Shown: positions 24,787-32,928 of the stretch, piece by piece
Layout of the letters: each line of letters begins with the position of its first letter
Position numbering within the stretch: the stretch's first letter is position 1
Source of the DNA: DASZHJ01 sp035581425
GTDB taxonomy: Bacteria > Pseudomonadota > Alphaproteobacteria > ATCC43930 > CGMCC-115725
Direction: 5' to 3'
DNA length: 64,000 nt
Assembly (NCBI GenBank): GCA_035581425.1
Contig: DATJVP010000098.1
Span: forward strand, 52,674 to 116,673
Position numbers and translations under genes: made by a program
The notes under the pieces: model-generated
Databases searched by the model: none
What the model was told of the DNA's origin: nothing
What the model saw: only the letters and a program-made list of their open reading frames with translations

Positions 24787-26484
24787 ATGCCTCGGTTCGA
24801 CGACTTCTCGCTGCGCCTCAAGATGTTCCTGGCCCCGAGCTTCCTGCTCGCGGCGCTGGTGAGCCTGGCGGGATATACGCTCCTCCTCCTCAATAGCAAC
24901 GAGCGGCACCTGAGCGATCTCAGTGACGTCGCCTTCGAGCGCGCGGCGCTGGTGGCCGCGCTCGACGGCCGGTTCAACTCGGTGCAGGCCCATCTCTACC
25001 GGCTGACCTCCATTGCGAGCAACGACACCAAGGTCGAGCGCAAGCAGGCGCTCGCCGACGCGCTCGGCAAGGAGATGTCCGGTATCGCGACCGCGTTCAA
25101 GGCGGTGCAGGCGGCGACCGATGGGGACGCCGAGACCGTGCCCTTGGTCGCGGCGCTCGCCAAGACGATGAAGCGCTACGTCGATGCCGGGCAGCAAGTC
25201 GTGAACATGGCCGCCTTTGATGCCGCCACCGCCTCGATCTTCATGGGCACCGCCGATCAGGCGTACGAGGAGGCACAGAAACAGATCGACCGGCTCGAGG
25301 AGATCGTCCAGAAGCACAAGTCCGAGATGGTGAAGCAGGCGCACGCGGAAATCGCGAGTGCACGCCTCGTCTACGTGGTGGCGCTCAGCATCATCGCACT
25401 GGTCTCGATCCTCGCGACGTGGCTCGTCAGCAGCCGCATCTCCCGTCCGGTCATCGTGATGGCGAGCTTCATGCGGAAGCTCGCCGCAGGCGAGCGCGAT
25501 GCGCAGACGCCTTACGCCGGGCGCCGCGACGAGATCGGCAAAATCGCCGCCGCCGTTCAGGTATTCAAGGAGACAAGCATCGAGGCCGATCGCCTGACCG
25601 CCGAGCGCGAGCGGCAGCGCGAGCAGCAGGCCAAGCATGCGAAGCGCCTCTCCGAGCTCGCCGTCGGCTTCGACGCCAAGGTGACGGCCGTGCTGAGCTC
25701 GGTCACGAGCTCGGCGGAAGCCCTGAAATCGACAGCCTCCGCCATGGCTGCCACCGCCGAGGAGACGAGCCGTCAGGCCGCGGCGGCGACCTCCGCCTCC
25801 GGCCAGGCCGCCGGCAATGTCCAGACCATCGCCGCCGCGACCGAGCAGCTCGCCTCATCCGTCAGTGAGATCGGGCGGCAGGTCGCACTCTCGAGCCGCA
25901 TCACGGACAAGGCCGTGGGCGAGGCCGGCAAGACCAACACAACGGTCAAGACCCTCTCAGACGCCTCACAGCGGATCGGCCAGGTGGTCGAGCTCATCAA
26001 TTCGATCGCGAGCCAGACCAACCTCCTCGCGCTCAACGCTACCATCGAGGCCGCGCGTGCGGGCGACGCGGGCAAGGGCTTCGCGGTCGTTGCGAGCGAG
26101 GTCAAGAACCTCGCCAATCAGACCTCGAAGGCGACCGAGGAGATCGGGAGCCAAATCGCCGGCATGCAGCAGGCGACGCTGGAGGTCGTGGGTGCTATCG
26201 CGACGATCACCGGCACCATCGGCGAGATCAACCAGATTTCCGCGACCATTGCAGCTGCGGTCGACGAACAGGACGCGGCGACCCAGGAGATCGCGCGGAA
26301 CATCCAAGAGGCCGCGGCCGGCACCAGCGAGGTCTCGCAGAACATCGGCGGCGTCAACTCCGCCGCGGGCGAGACCGGCGGCGCCGCGAACCGGGTGCTG
26401 GAGGCCGCAGGCGCGCTCTCGCAGCAATCCGCTCATCTCCGCGCGGAGGTCGACCGCTTCCTCACGGATGTGAAAGCGGCCTAG
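24787..26484 (+). CDS. Methyl-accepting chemotaxis protein
   Basis: A 565-residue chemoreceptor. Membrane segments lie at about 13-36 and 194-218 around a periplasmic four-helix-bundle-like domain of about 155 residues. A HAMP domain (about 216-270) is followed by the long signalling coiled coil, whose hairpin region contains INSIASQTNLLALNATIEAARAG (shown in part) and EVKNLANQTSKATEEIG around 403-445. There is no CheR-binding pentapeptide at the C-terminus (it ends DVKAA). It probably signals through the CheA-CheW of this window. Its stop codon shares a CTAG palindrome with the convergent gene. Confidence 0.93.
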   Translation: MPRFDDFSLRLKMFLAPSFLLAALVSLAGYTLLLLNSNERHLSDLSDVAFERAALVAALDGRFNSVQAHLYRLTSIASNDTKVERKQALADALGKEMSGIATAFKAVQAATDGDAETVPLVAALAKTMKRYVDAGQQVVNMAAFDAATASIFMGTADQAYEEAQKQIDRLEEIVQKHKSEMVKQAHAEIASARLVYVVALSIIALVSILATWLVSSRISRPVIVMASFMRKLAAGERDAQTPYAGRRDEIGKIAAAVQVFKETSIEADRLTAERERQREQQAKHAKRLSELAVGFDAKVTAVLSSVTSSAEALKSTASAMAATAEETSRQAAAATSASGQAAGNVQTIAAATEQLASSVSEIGRQVALSSRITDKAVGEAGKTNTTVKTLSDASQRIGQVVELINSIASQTNLLALNATIEAARAGDAGKGFAVVASEVKNLANQTSKATEEIGSQIAGMQQATLEVVGAIATITGTIGEINQISATIAAAVDEQDAATQEIARNIQEAAAGTSEVSQNIGGVNSAAGETGGAANRVLEAAGALSQQSAHLRAEVDRFLTDVKAA

Positions 26485-26699
26485 ACTCCCGGCGGTGGCG
26501 GCGGCTTGCGCCGGAACGCGTAGCGGAAGAGCAGCCAGACGATGAGGAGGATGGCCGCCGCGATCAGCAGCAACACCACGCCAAGCCCGCTGAATTCCTG
26601 GGCATCGCTCGAGAGCCCGATACCGAAGAAGAGAAAGCAGCCTCCGGGCAGAAGCAGCAGTGCCCCGAGGATCAGGCTCACCACCTGACCGAAACTCAT
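26481..26699 (-). CDS. Small two-helix membrane protein of unknown function
   Basis: A 72-residue protein with two hydrophobic segments (about 5-27 and 38-60) separated by a short polar loop, ending in a basic, proline-rich tail RRKPPPPPGV. Its ATG overlaps the stop of the radical SAM gene (ATGA), so it is the third member of a tightly coupled operon with an Lgt-like enzyme. I do not recognise the family. A role as a membrane anchor or subunit for the two enzymes is a guess from position only. Confidence 0.72.
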   Translation of the reverse strand: MSFGQVVSLILGALLLLPGGCFLFFGIGLSSDAQEFSGLGVVLLLIAAAILLIVWLLFRYAFRRKPPPPPGV

Positions 26700-28132
26700 G
26701 CGACGGCCCCCGACGATCGCTGCAAGCCCGGGCGGTGGAGCATGTTATAGGTGTCGAAGGGTATGATGCGGCCGTCGCCGGTCACGAAGTGAATGCAGGA
26801 CCGCTTCACGCCGGCGAGGCAGAAGTTGAACCGGTCCAGGAATTGCACGATCGTCACGCGGAAAACGCGGTCGTATGCGAGCGTCGCCGGCGCCTCCACC
26901 AGCGGCAAGCAGCAGAGCACCTCCTGCAGCACCGTGGCCGATTGCTGGCCCGCACAGGAAAGCGAGAGCAGCTCCAGCAGCAGCTTTCGCATCTCGGGCT
27001 TCGCCTCGAGATTGACGGTGTTGGGCGCAGCTTGGATTAGCGCCTCTCGCGGGAAGAGGCGGGTGAGCGGCATCACCTCCTCGCCCAGACGCATGCCGTA
27101 GCCGATCGAGATAGCATCGGGATTGCAGGGCAGCGGAATAAGGTCGTCCTCGCCGAAGACGCCCCATTGCTCGATGACGGCGCGCCGAATCTCCGAGAGC
27201 ACGATGCGGTTCTGCCGAGGATCGAAGCCGTCGTTCCGACCGGCGTCCTGCACCGGCTGGAACGTGACTCCGCGGACGCAGGACCAGCTCTGCGCCGCGC
27301 GCAGAACGTCGCCGATCTCGCCGTCGTTCACCCCTTTGCGCACGACCGCCACCAGCGAGGTCGAGATGCCCGCGCGCTCCAGGTTCTCGAGCGCTCGCTC
27401 GCGCACGCGGCGGAGATCGGCGCCGCGGATCGTCTCGAGCGCGCTCCGCGAGAGTGCGTCGAATTGCAGATAGACCTCGAAGCCCCGCTTGCGCTCCGCA
27501 AGCGCCGCGACAAAGTCGGGATCGCCTGCGATGCGGATACCGTTCGTATTGAGCATGACATGCCGGATCGGCCGCCGGCGCGCGGCATCGATGATCTCCA
27601 GAATTTGCGGATGCAGCGTCGGCTCGCCGCCGGAAATCTGCAGCAAGTCCGGTTGCCCTTCGCTCTCCACGAGAAGATCCAGCATCCGCTCGATCTCCGC
27701 GAGACTGCGCGTCCCCGCGAGAGCGGGCGAGGACGAAGCGAAGCAGGTGGGACAGGTGAGATTGCAGGTCTCGTTCACCTCGATGAGCGCGAGGCAGCTA
27801 TGCTGCTCGTGGTCCGGGCAGAGACCGCAATCGTAGGGGCAGCCGCGCTCGATCCGCGTGTGGAACTTGAGCGGGACGTCGCCGGGCTTGAGGAAGTCGC
27901 GACAAAGCTTCCAGTAGCGCGCCTCGGACGAGATCAGAGTCTTTTGCACGCCGTGCTTCCCGCAGCGCTTCAGATAGAAGACGCTATCGCCCTCCTGAAC
28001 GATCTTTGCGGGCACTAGCGTCAGGCAAGTCTCACAGAGCGATGTGGTTTGGCCCAGGAAGATGTAGGGCCGCGCCTTGCGCTGCGGCGCGCTCAGGGAT
28101 TCTTGCGCGCGTGGGCCATCGGCGGTGGGCAT
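26696..28132 (-). CDS. Radical SAM protein of the tetraether synthase / MJ0619-like family
   Basis: A 478-residue radical SAM enzyme. The cluster motif is CNLTCPTC with Cys at 123, 127 and 130. Many further Cys precede it: C33 and C36 (a CxxC zinc- or rubredoxin-like pair), C57, C77, C98, C102, C105 and C113. ISGGEPTLHPQ lies near 165, and the C-terminus has DRFNFCLAGVKRSCIHFV then GRIIPFDTYNMLHRP. This order of an N-terminal Cys-rich region, radical SAM core and RSCIHFVTGDGR tail resembles MJ0619-type proteins, which include archaeal tetraether synthase joining lipid tails. Function in bacteria is not settled. It overlaps the Lgt-like gene by 40 bases. Confidence 0.8.
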   Translation of the reverse strand: MPTADGPRAQESLSAPQRKARPYIFLGQTTSLCETCLTLVPAKIVQEGDSVFYLKRCGKHGVQKTLISSEARYWKLCRDFLKPGDVPLKFHTRIERGCPYDCGLCPDHEQHSCLALIEVNETCNLTCPTCFASSSPALAGTRSLAEIERMLDLLVESEGQPDLLQISGGEPTLHPQILEIIDAARRRPIRHVMLNTNGIRIAGDPDFVAALAERKRGFEVYLQFDALSRSALETIRGADLRRVRERALENLERAGISTSLVAVVRKGVNDGEIGDVLRAAQSWSCVRGVTFQPVQDAGRNDGFDPRQNRIVLSEIRRAVIEQWGVFGEDDLIPLPCNPDAISIGYGMRLGEEVMPLTRLFPREALIQAAPNTVNLEAKPEMRKLLLELLSLSCAGQQSATVLQEVLCCLPLVEAPATLAYDRVFRVTIVQFLDRFNFCLAGVKRSCIHFVTGDGRIIPFDTYNMLHRPGLQRSSGAVA

Positions 28133-28782
28133 GATGCGATCATCTCCTTGCGGCCATAGAGGACGGCGTATCCGAGGAGAGCGAGGGACAGCAGGTGGAA
28201 GAGGTTGAGCGGCCCCAGCACCGTTCCATAGGGCTTGAGGAACTCCCAGAGGAAGCGCTGTGCCGCGTAAAAGCCGACAAAGAGGTAGAAGCCCGCGTAA
28301 AGCGCGAGCGGATGCCGCCGACGCAGAAGCAGCAGCAGAGCCACGAGAAACAGCGCCATGCTTGCGGACTCGTAGAGCTGCACGGGATGACGGGGGATGC
28401 CGTCGCCGAAATCGACCGCCCAGGGCAGGCTCGTCGGCGTCCCGTAGGTCATGTCCTCGAGGCCCGCGAGGAAGCAGCCGATTCGACCGACGACGATCGC
28501 CGCAGCGAGCGGCGCGGCAAAACGGAGCCCCGTCGAGCCGCGCATCCCCGTTGCCGCCTTCAGTCCCTCGATTGCCAGGATCGCGCCGGCGAGCGCCCCT
28601 TCGATGCTGCGCCCCAGGCCGTCAACGCCGCTGAGCCAGAGGTTGAGGCTCCCGAAGAGGTAGGCACCTGCGGTCGCACCGAGCGAGGCGATGGGGAGAT
28701 AAAGCGGGTGGCGCCGCCAAGCCTCTCCGCTTGCGCCCGCCGGCACGGGCACCAGGCGATAGACCGCCAGTGCCGCCAGCAC
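28093..28782 (-). CDS. Lgt-like (prolipoprotein diacylglyceryl transferase family) membrane protein
   Basis: A 229-residue protein with about six membrane helices. It keeps several Lgt landmarks: GRIGCFLAG at 99-107, LPWAVDFGDGIPRHPVQLYE at 119-138 (the RHPxQLYE signature) and QRFLWEF at 176-182. It lacks the HGGL motif that carries the essential His of Lgt; the matching place reads SIEGAL at 59-64. It is therefore probably not the general lipoprotein enzyme but may handle another lipid substrate. The GTG at 28782 is the only standard start, yet the frame stays open to 28839 and the upstream codons read like the missing N-terminal helix, so a rare start is possible. Confidence 0.75.
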   Translation of the reverse strand: MLAALAVYRLVPVPAGASGEAWRRHPLYLPIASLGATAGAYLFGSLNLWLSGVDGLGRSIEGALAGAILAIEGLKAATGMRGSTGLRFAAPLAAAIVVGRIGCFLAGLEDMTYGTPTSLPWAVDFGDGIPRHPVQLYESASMALFLVALLLLLRRRHPLALYAGFYLFVGFYAAQRFLWEFLKPYGTVLGPLNLFHLLSLALLGYAVLYGRKEMIASCPPPMAHARKNP

Positions 28783-28956
28783 CGCCAGTGCATCGAAAAT
28801 GCTGTGCAGGATCAGGGACGCCCCCGCGGATTGCCGCTCTCAGCCACGCCCAGTCTGCCCGACCCCAAGGGGGCGGGCAATTTCCCTCCCGCGACATTAT
28901 GTTATAGGCTTGCCGCGCCCGCCTGCCGCGGGCGGTATCGGTCAATCTGGAACTCG

Positions 28957-29955
28957 ATGCTCATGCTGGACCCATTCGGTCGGAAAATCACGTACTTGCG
29001 CGTCTCGGTAACGGACCGCTGCGACTTCCGCTGCGTCTATTGCATGACCGAGGACATGAGCTTCCTGCCGAAGGCGGAGATCCTAAGCCTCGAGGAGCTC
29101 GATCGCGTCTGCAGCGCTTTCGTGCGTCATGGCGTGCGCAAGCTCCGCATGACCGGCGGCGAGCCGCTCGTCCGCCGCAACGTCGTGTCGCTCTTCCGCT
29201 CGCTCGGACGGCACCTGAGAGCGGGAGAACTCGACGAGCTCACCCTCACCACCAATGGGAGCCAGCTCGCACGCTACGCCGAGGAGCTGGCGCAGATCGG
29301 TGTTCGCCGCATCAACGTCTCGCTGGACACGCTCGACCCCGCGAAATTTGCAGCGATCACGCGCTGGGGCAGGCTCGAGCAGGTGCTGGAGGGTCTCGCG
29401 GCGGCGAAGCGCGCGGGGCTCGCGGTCAAGATCAATACCGTGGCGCTCAAGGGCGTCAACGAGGACGAGTTCCATCGCCTCGTCGAGTGGTGCGGCGAGG
29501 AGAGCTTCGACCTCGTTTTCATCGAGGTGATGCCCATGGGCGAGGTCGGCGCGGAGACGCGGCTCGACCAATATCTGCCGCTCTCGCTGGTGCGCGCGGA
29601 GCTTCAGCGGCGATGGACGCTCGACGAGACGGAATACCGCACGGGAGGACCCGCGCGTTACTACACCGTGCGCGAGACCGGTAGGCGCGTCGGCATGATC
29701 ACGCCGCTCACGCATAATTTCTGCGAGAGCTGCAACCGCGTGCGTCTGACCTGCACGGGAACGCTCTACATGTGCCTGGGACAGGCGGACGCGGCGGATC
29801 TGCGCACGCCGCTCCGTGCCTCCGAGAGCGACGGCCTGCTCGATGCCGCGATCGCGGAAGCGATCTCACGCAAACCCAAGGGGCATGATTTCGTGATCGA
29901 CCGCCGGCGCCGTCGCCCCTCGGTCGAGCGGTACATGAGCGTCACCGGCGGCTGA
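28957..29955 (+). CDS. moaA: GTP 3',8-cyclase MoaA
   Basis: A 332-residue radical SAM enzyme that converts GTP to 3',8-cyclo-7,8-dihydro-GTP, the first step of molybdenum cofactor synthesis. The SAM cluster motif CDFRCVYC has Cys at 22, 26 and 29. MTGGEPLVRR follows near 66, and the C-terminal cluster motif CESCNRVRLTC ends with a further Cys in LYMCLG. The protein ends in the double glycine typical of MoaA. Starts at 28957 and 28963 are both ATG; the first is given. No moaC or moaE lies beside it. The NAD kinase gene follows after 10 bases. Confidence 0.95.
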   Translation: MLMLDPFGRKITYLRVSVTDRCDFRCVYCMTEDMSFLPKAEILSLEELDRVCSAFVRHGVRKLRMTGGEPLVRRNVVSLFRSLGRHLRAGELDELTLTTNGSQLARYAEELAQIGVRRINVSLDTLDPAKFAAITRWGRLEQVLEGLAAAKRAGLAVKINTVALKGVNEDEFHRLVEWCGEESFDLVFIEVMPMGEVGAETRLDQYLPLSLVRAELQRRWTLDETEYRTGGPARYYTVRETGRRVGMITPLTHNFCESCNRVRLTCTGTLYMCLGQADAADLRTPLRASESDGLLDAAIAEAISRKPKGHDFVIDRRRRRPSVERYMSVTGG

Positions 29956-29965
29956 GCCTCTCCCC

Positions 29966-30748
29966 TTGCCCGCTTTCACGCGCCCGCCGCGAAAAATCGC
30001 CTTCCTCGCGAGCGAGAATCCCGCTGCGCAAGCGGCGCTCGCGGAGCTGCACGAGCGCTACGGCGCGACCGAGCCCAAGGACGCCGAGGCGGTGGTGGCG
30101 CTCGGCGGCGACGGCTTCATGCTGGAAACGCTGCATCGCTTCCTCGACGGCGGCGTGCCGATCTATGGAGTACATCGCGGCAGCGTCGGATTCCTGATGA
30201 ACGCCTATGTGCCCGACGGCCTGCCGGAGCGTCTCGCCCGCGCGGTCCCAGTGCAGCTCTATCCCCTGGAGATGCACGTCCGCAATCACGACGGCCGCAG
30301 CCATCGCGCGCTCGCCTTCAACGAGGTATCTCTTCTCCGGCAGAGCCGGCAGGCCGCGAAGATCCGCATCCGCGTCGACGACGTCGTCCGCCTCGACGAG
30401 CTCATGAGCGATGGCGTCCTCGTTGCGACCCCCGTGGGCTCGACTGCCTACAACCTCTCCGCCCACGGTCCAATAGTTCCACTGGGCGCCAACGTATTGG
30501 CGCTCACGCCCATCACCGCCTTTCGCCCGAGGCGCTGGCGCGGCGCGCTCCTGCCGCATTCCGCGAGCGTGCATTTCGAGATCCTCGAAGGGGAGAAGCG
30601 TTCCGTTAGCGCCACCGCCGATTTCACGGAAGTCCGCGACGTGATCGAGGTGACCGTCCGCGAGACCCGCGCGATCTCCCAAACCGTCCTCTTCGACCCC
30701 GAGCACAATCTCGAGGAACGGATTCTGAAGGAGCAGTTTCAGACTTAG
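29966..30748 (+). CDS. nadK: NAD kinase
   Basis: A 260-residue protein with the NAD kinase layout: the catalytic VALGGDGFMLETL near 43, YGVHRGSVGFLMN near 67, the ALAFNEVSLLR segment near 115 and TPVGSTAYNLSAHGPI near 155. It phosphorylates NAD to NADP with ATP or polyphosphate. The length and the RGSVGFLMN sequence are typical of alphaproteobacterial NadK. The start is a TTG 10 bases after the moaA stop; no ATG lies close enough to include the first strand, KIAFLASENP. It is probably co-transcribed with moaA. Confidence 0.93.
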   Translation: MPAFTRPPRKIAFLASENPAAQAALAELHERYGATEPKDAEAVVALGGDGFMLETLHRFLDGGVPIYGVHRGSVGFLMNAYVPDGLPERLARAVPVQLYPLEMHVRNHDGRSHRALAFNEVSLLRQSRQAAKIRIRVDDVVRLDELMSDGVLVATPVGSTAYNLSAHGPIVPLGANVLALTPITAFRPRRWRGALLPHSASVHFEILEGEKRSVSATADFTEVRDVIEVTVRETRAISQTVLFDPEHNLEERILKEQFQT

Positions 30749-30766
30749 GATCGCGGAACGATCCTG

Positions 30767-30895
30767 CGTCCTTCGAGACGCGCGCTATCGCGCGCTCCTC
30801 AGGATGAGGACCGTTCGAAAATGGCATTGATGAAAGATGGCATTAAAATCGGTCCTCATCCTGAGGAGGCCGCGTAGCGGCCGTCTCGAAGGACG
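30767..30895. repeat. Long compound palindrome (REP-like)
   Basis: The outer arms CGTCCTTCGAGACG and CGTCTCGAAGGACG are exact inverse complements, as are the 19-base inner arms starting CTCCTCAGGATGAGG and ending ATCCTGAGGAG. Between outer and inner parts each arm carries its own small hairpin (around 30781-30794 and 30869-30881). The 36-base loop holds ATGGCATT twice. Palindromes of this type occur between genes in many Hyphomicrobiales-like genomes. It follows nadK and may help end its transcript. Confidence 0.8.
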
Positions 30896-31051
30896 CGCCG
30901 GCATCGATCCGGCTATCCCCGCGCTCCTCAGGGTGAGGACCGTTTAAAAATGGCATTGATGAAAGATGGCATTAAAAAATTTGCCCTCATCCTGAGGAGG
31001 CCGCGTAGCGGCCGTCTCGAAGGACGCACCGGCATCGATCCAGCTATCCCC
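30792..31051. repeat. Two tandem copies of a ~130-base palindromic unit
   Basis: Bases 30792-30920 are repeated as 30921-31051 with a few substitutions and a 2-base insertion. Each copy holds the inner palindrome, the ATGGCATTGATGAAAGATGG loop and the right arm ending GTCTCGAAGGACG. The second copy overruns the end of the amidohydrolase gene by a few bases, so its insertion or expansion abuts coding sequence. Confidence 0.8.
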
Positions 31052-31919
31052 GCTCCGCCCGTTCTCGCGCGAAGCCTGCGAGTGCGGCGACTAGGGCGCC
31101 CAGATCCGCCTTTAGCCTCGGGAAATTGGCGTTGCGCTCGAAAGTCTGCTCGTCCATGTAGAGGTTGCGGTTCACTTCGATCTGGAGGCTGTGACGCTGC
31201 TCGCGGGGGCGGCCGTGGCGGCGGACGAGCTCGACGCCTTTGTAGGGGTCGTTGACCTTGACGTCGTAGCCGCGGATTCGGAGGAAGCGCAGCACAAACT
31301 CCGTCATCTCCGGAGCACAAGTCGTGCCATCGCGGTCGCCGAGCACGAAGTCACCGCGCATCACGCCTGCCCCCTCGCTCGCCATCGCATTGCTCACGCT
31401 CTTCATGGAGTGGCAGTTGACGTGCCAGATACCGCCGAAGCGCGCGTGGAGCCGGTCGGCGACCGCCGCGAGCTCGCGATGATAGGGCTCGTAGTAGCGG
31501 TCGATGCGGGCCTTCACCTCGGCGACCCCGAGCTTCCGGCCGTAGACCGGCGTCTTCGGCACAGCGAGGCGGCGGATGAGGCCCATGCCGAGGCGCGACT
31601 TCTCGCCGGGCATCGCCTCGCCGGGCCAGGGCTCGTCGAGGAGCTGTTGGTCGATGTCCGCGAGGTTGCGGTTGGCGTCGATGTAGCTTCTGGGGAAGAA
31701 GGCGCCGATGAGCGTCGCACCATGCGCGGGCGCCGCGGCGTAGAGCTCGTCGACGAAAGTGTCCTCGGCGGTTCGCAGCATCTCCAGCGGACAGACGAAA
31801 TCGAAATCGCGGGGATACTCGACGCCACTGTGCGGGCTGTCGAAGACCAGCGGAACCTCCGGCGCCTCGGGATCATGGCGATAGAGGACTCCGGGGATCG
31901 TGTGCGGCGTCGAGGACAT
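31044..31919 (-). CDS. N-formylglutamate amidohydrolase family protein
   Basis: A 291-residue protein of the N-formylglutamate amidohydrolase family. Landmarks are VFDSPHSGVEYP near 24 with a probable metal His, FVDELYAAAP, the FFPRSYIDANRNLADID segment near 75, HVNCHSMKS near 170 and an LQIEVNRNLYMDEQTFERN tail. The family hydrolyses N-formyl-L-glutamate in histidine breakdown and related N-acyl substrates. There are no other hut genes; instead it ends a dipeptide transporter operon, so its substrate is probably an imported N-acyl amino acid. The ATG at 31919 lies 7 bases after the dppF-like stop. Confidence 0.85.
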   Translation of the reverse strand: MSSTPHTIPGVLYRHDPEAPEVPLVFDSPHSGVEYPRDFDFVCPLEMLRTAEDTFVDELYAAAPAHGATLIGAFFPRSYIDANRNLADIDQQLLDEPWPGEAMPGEKSRLGMGLIRRLAVPKTPVYGRKLGVAEVKARIDRYYEPYHRELAAVADRLHARFGGIWHVNCHSMKSVSNAMASEGAGVMRGDFVLGDRDGTTCAPEMTEFVLRFLRIRGYDVKVNDPYKGVELVRRHGRPREQRHSLQIEVNRNLYMDEQTFERNANFPRLKADLGALVAALAGFARERAERG

Positions 31920-31926
31920 GTGCGGC

Positions 31927-32928
31927 CTATTTGGGGTCGTTGAGGTGGCAGGCGGAGCGGCGGCCCGGCGCGATCTCCCGGAGCGCCGGTACCTCACGAC
32001 GGCAGCGTTCCATCGCATGCGGGCAGCGCGGATGGAAGTGGCATCCCGCGGGCGGATCGAGCGGCGAGGGTATCTCGCCCTTGACCGGCGTGAAACTGCG
32101 CTTTCGCTGGTCGAGGCGCGGCACTTCCGCGAGGAGCGCTTGCGTATAGGGATGGTTGGGCCGGGCGAAGAGCTCCTCCGTCCGCGCGCTCTCGACGATC
32201 CGGCCCAGATACATGATGAGGATGCGGTCGGCGATGTGCTCGACGACGCCGAGATCGTGACTGATGAAGAGATATGCCAAGCCGAACTCCTCGCGGAGCG
32301 ACACGAAGAGATTGATGATCTGCGCCTGGATCGAGACGTCGAGCGCCGCCACCGGCTCGTCGCAGACCACGAATTCCGGCCGCACCGCGAGCGCGCGGGC
32401 GATGCCGATGCGCTGGCGCTGCCCGCCCGAGAATTGATGCGGATAGCGGCGCTTGTAGCTGGGATCGAGGCCGACGCGCCGCAGCAGCTCGTCGAGGAAG
32501 CGATCGAGACCGGCTGCCGGCACGAGCCCGTGAACGCGCGGGCCTTCGCCCACGATCTCCCGCACCTTGAGCCGCGGGTTGAGGGAGGCGAAGGGATCCT
32601 GGAAGATCATCTGCGCAGCGAGCTGCGCTTTTCGCCGCGCCTCCCTCGCAAGGCTCGCGCGTTCCGCTCCCTTGAGCAGCACAGAGCCCGCGGAGGGCTC
32701 ATAAAGCCCCACCGCAATGCGCCCAAGGGTCGACTTGCCGCAGCCGGATTCGCCGACGAGACCGAGCACCTCGCCGGGGAAGAGCTGGAGATCGACGCCG
32801 TCGACGGCGTGCACGATACGCTCGCTGACCTCGGCGCCAAGCCCTCGCGCGATCTTCTCCGCGAGATCGAGCGGACGCGAGAAGCGCTTCGAGATCTGGC
32901 GAAGCTCGATGAGCGGCGCCTCGCTCAC
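31927..32928 (-). CDS. Dipeptide/oligopeptide ABC importer ATP-binding protein (DppF type)
   Basis: A 333-residue ABC ATPase with Walker A GESGCGKS, signature FSGGQRQR, Walker B FVVCDEPVAALD and H-loop SHDLGVVEH, plus the C-terminal oligopeptide-transporter extension with CHFHPRCPHAMERC, a Cys pattern that may bind an iron-sulfur cluster. It pairs with the DppD-type protein upstream to drive import. The start is a GTG inside the preceding gene's stop (GTGA). Confidence 0.92.
   Translation of the reverse strand: MSEAPLIELRQISKRFSRPLDLAEKIARGLGAEVSERIVHAVDGVDLQLFPGEVLGLVGESGCGKSTLGRIAVGLYEPSAGSVLLKGAERASLAREARRKAQLAAQMIFQDPFASLNPRLKVREIVGEGPRVHGLVPAAGLDRFLDELLRRVGLDPSYKRRYPHQFSGGQRQRIGIARALAVRPEFVVCDEPVAALDVSIQAQIINLFVSLREEFGLAYLFISHDLGVVEHIADRILIMYLGRIVESARTEELFARPNHPYTQALLAEVPRLDQRKRSFTPVKGEIPSPLDPPAGCHFHPRCPHAMERCRREVPALREIAPGRRSACHLNDPK

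Noticed and set aside
30749..31051. CRISPR array at the repeated sequence
   Set aside because: Only two units of about 130 bases with internal palindromes, no short spacers of even length and no cas genes.
30928..31320. Minus-strand open frame spanning the tandem repeat and the amidohydrolase end
   Set aside because: It runs out of frame with the amidohydrolase and through the repeat, so it is not a gene.
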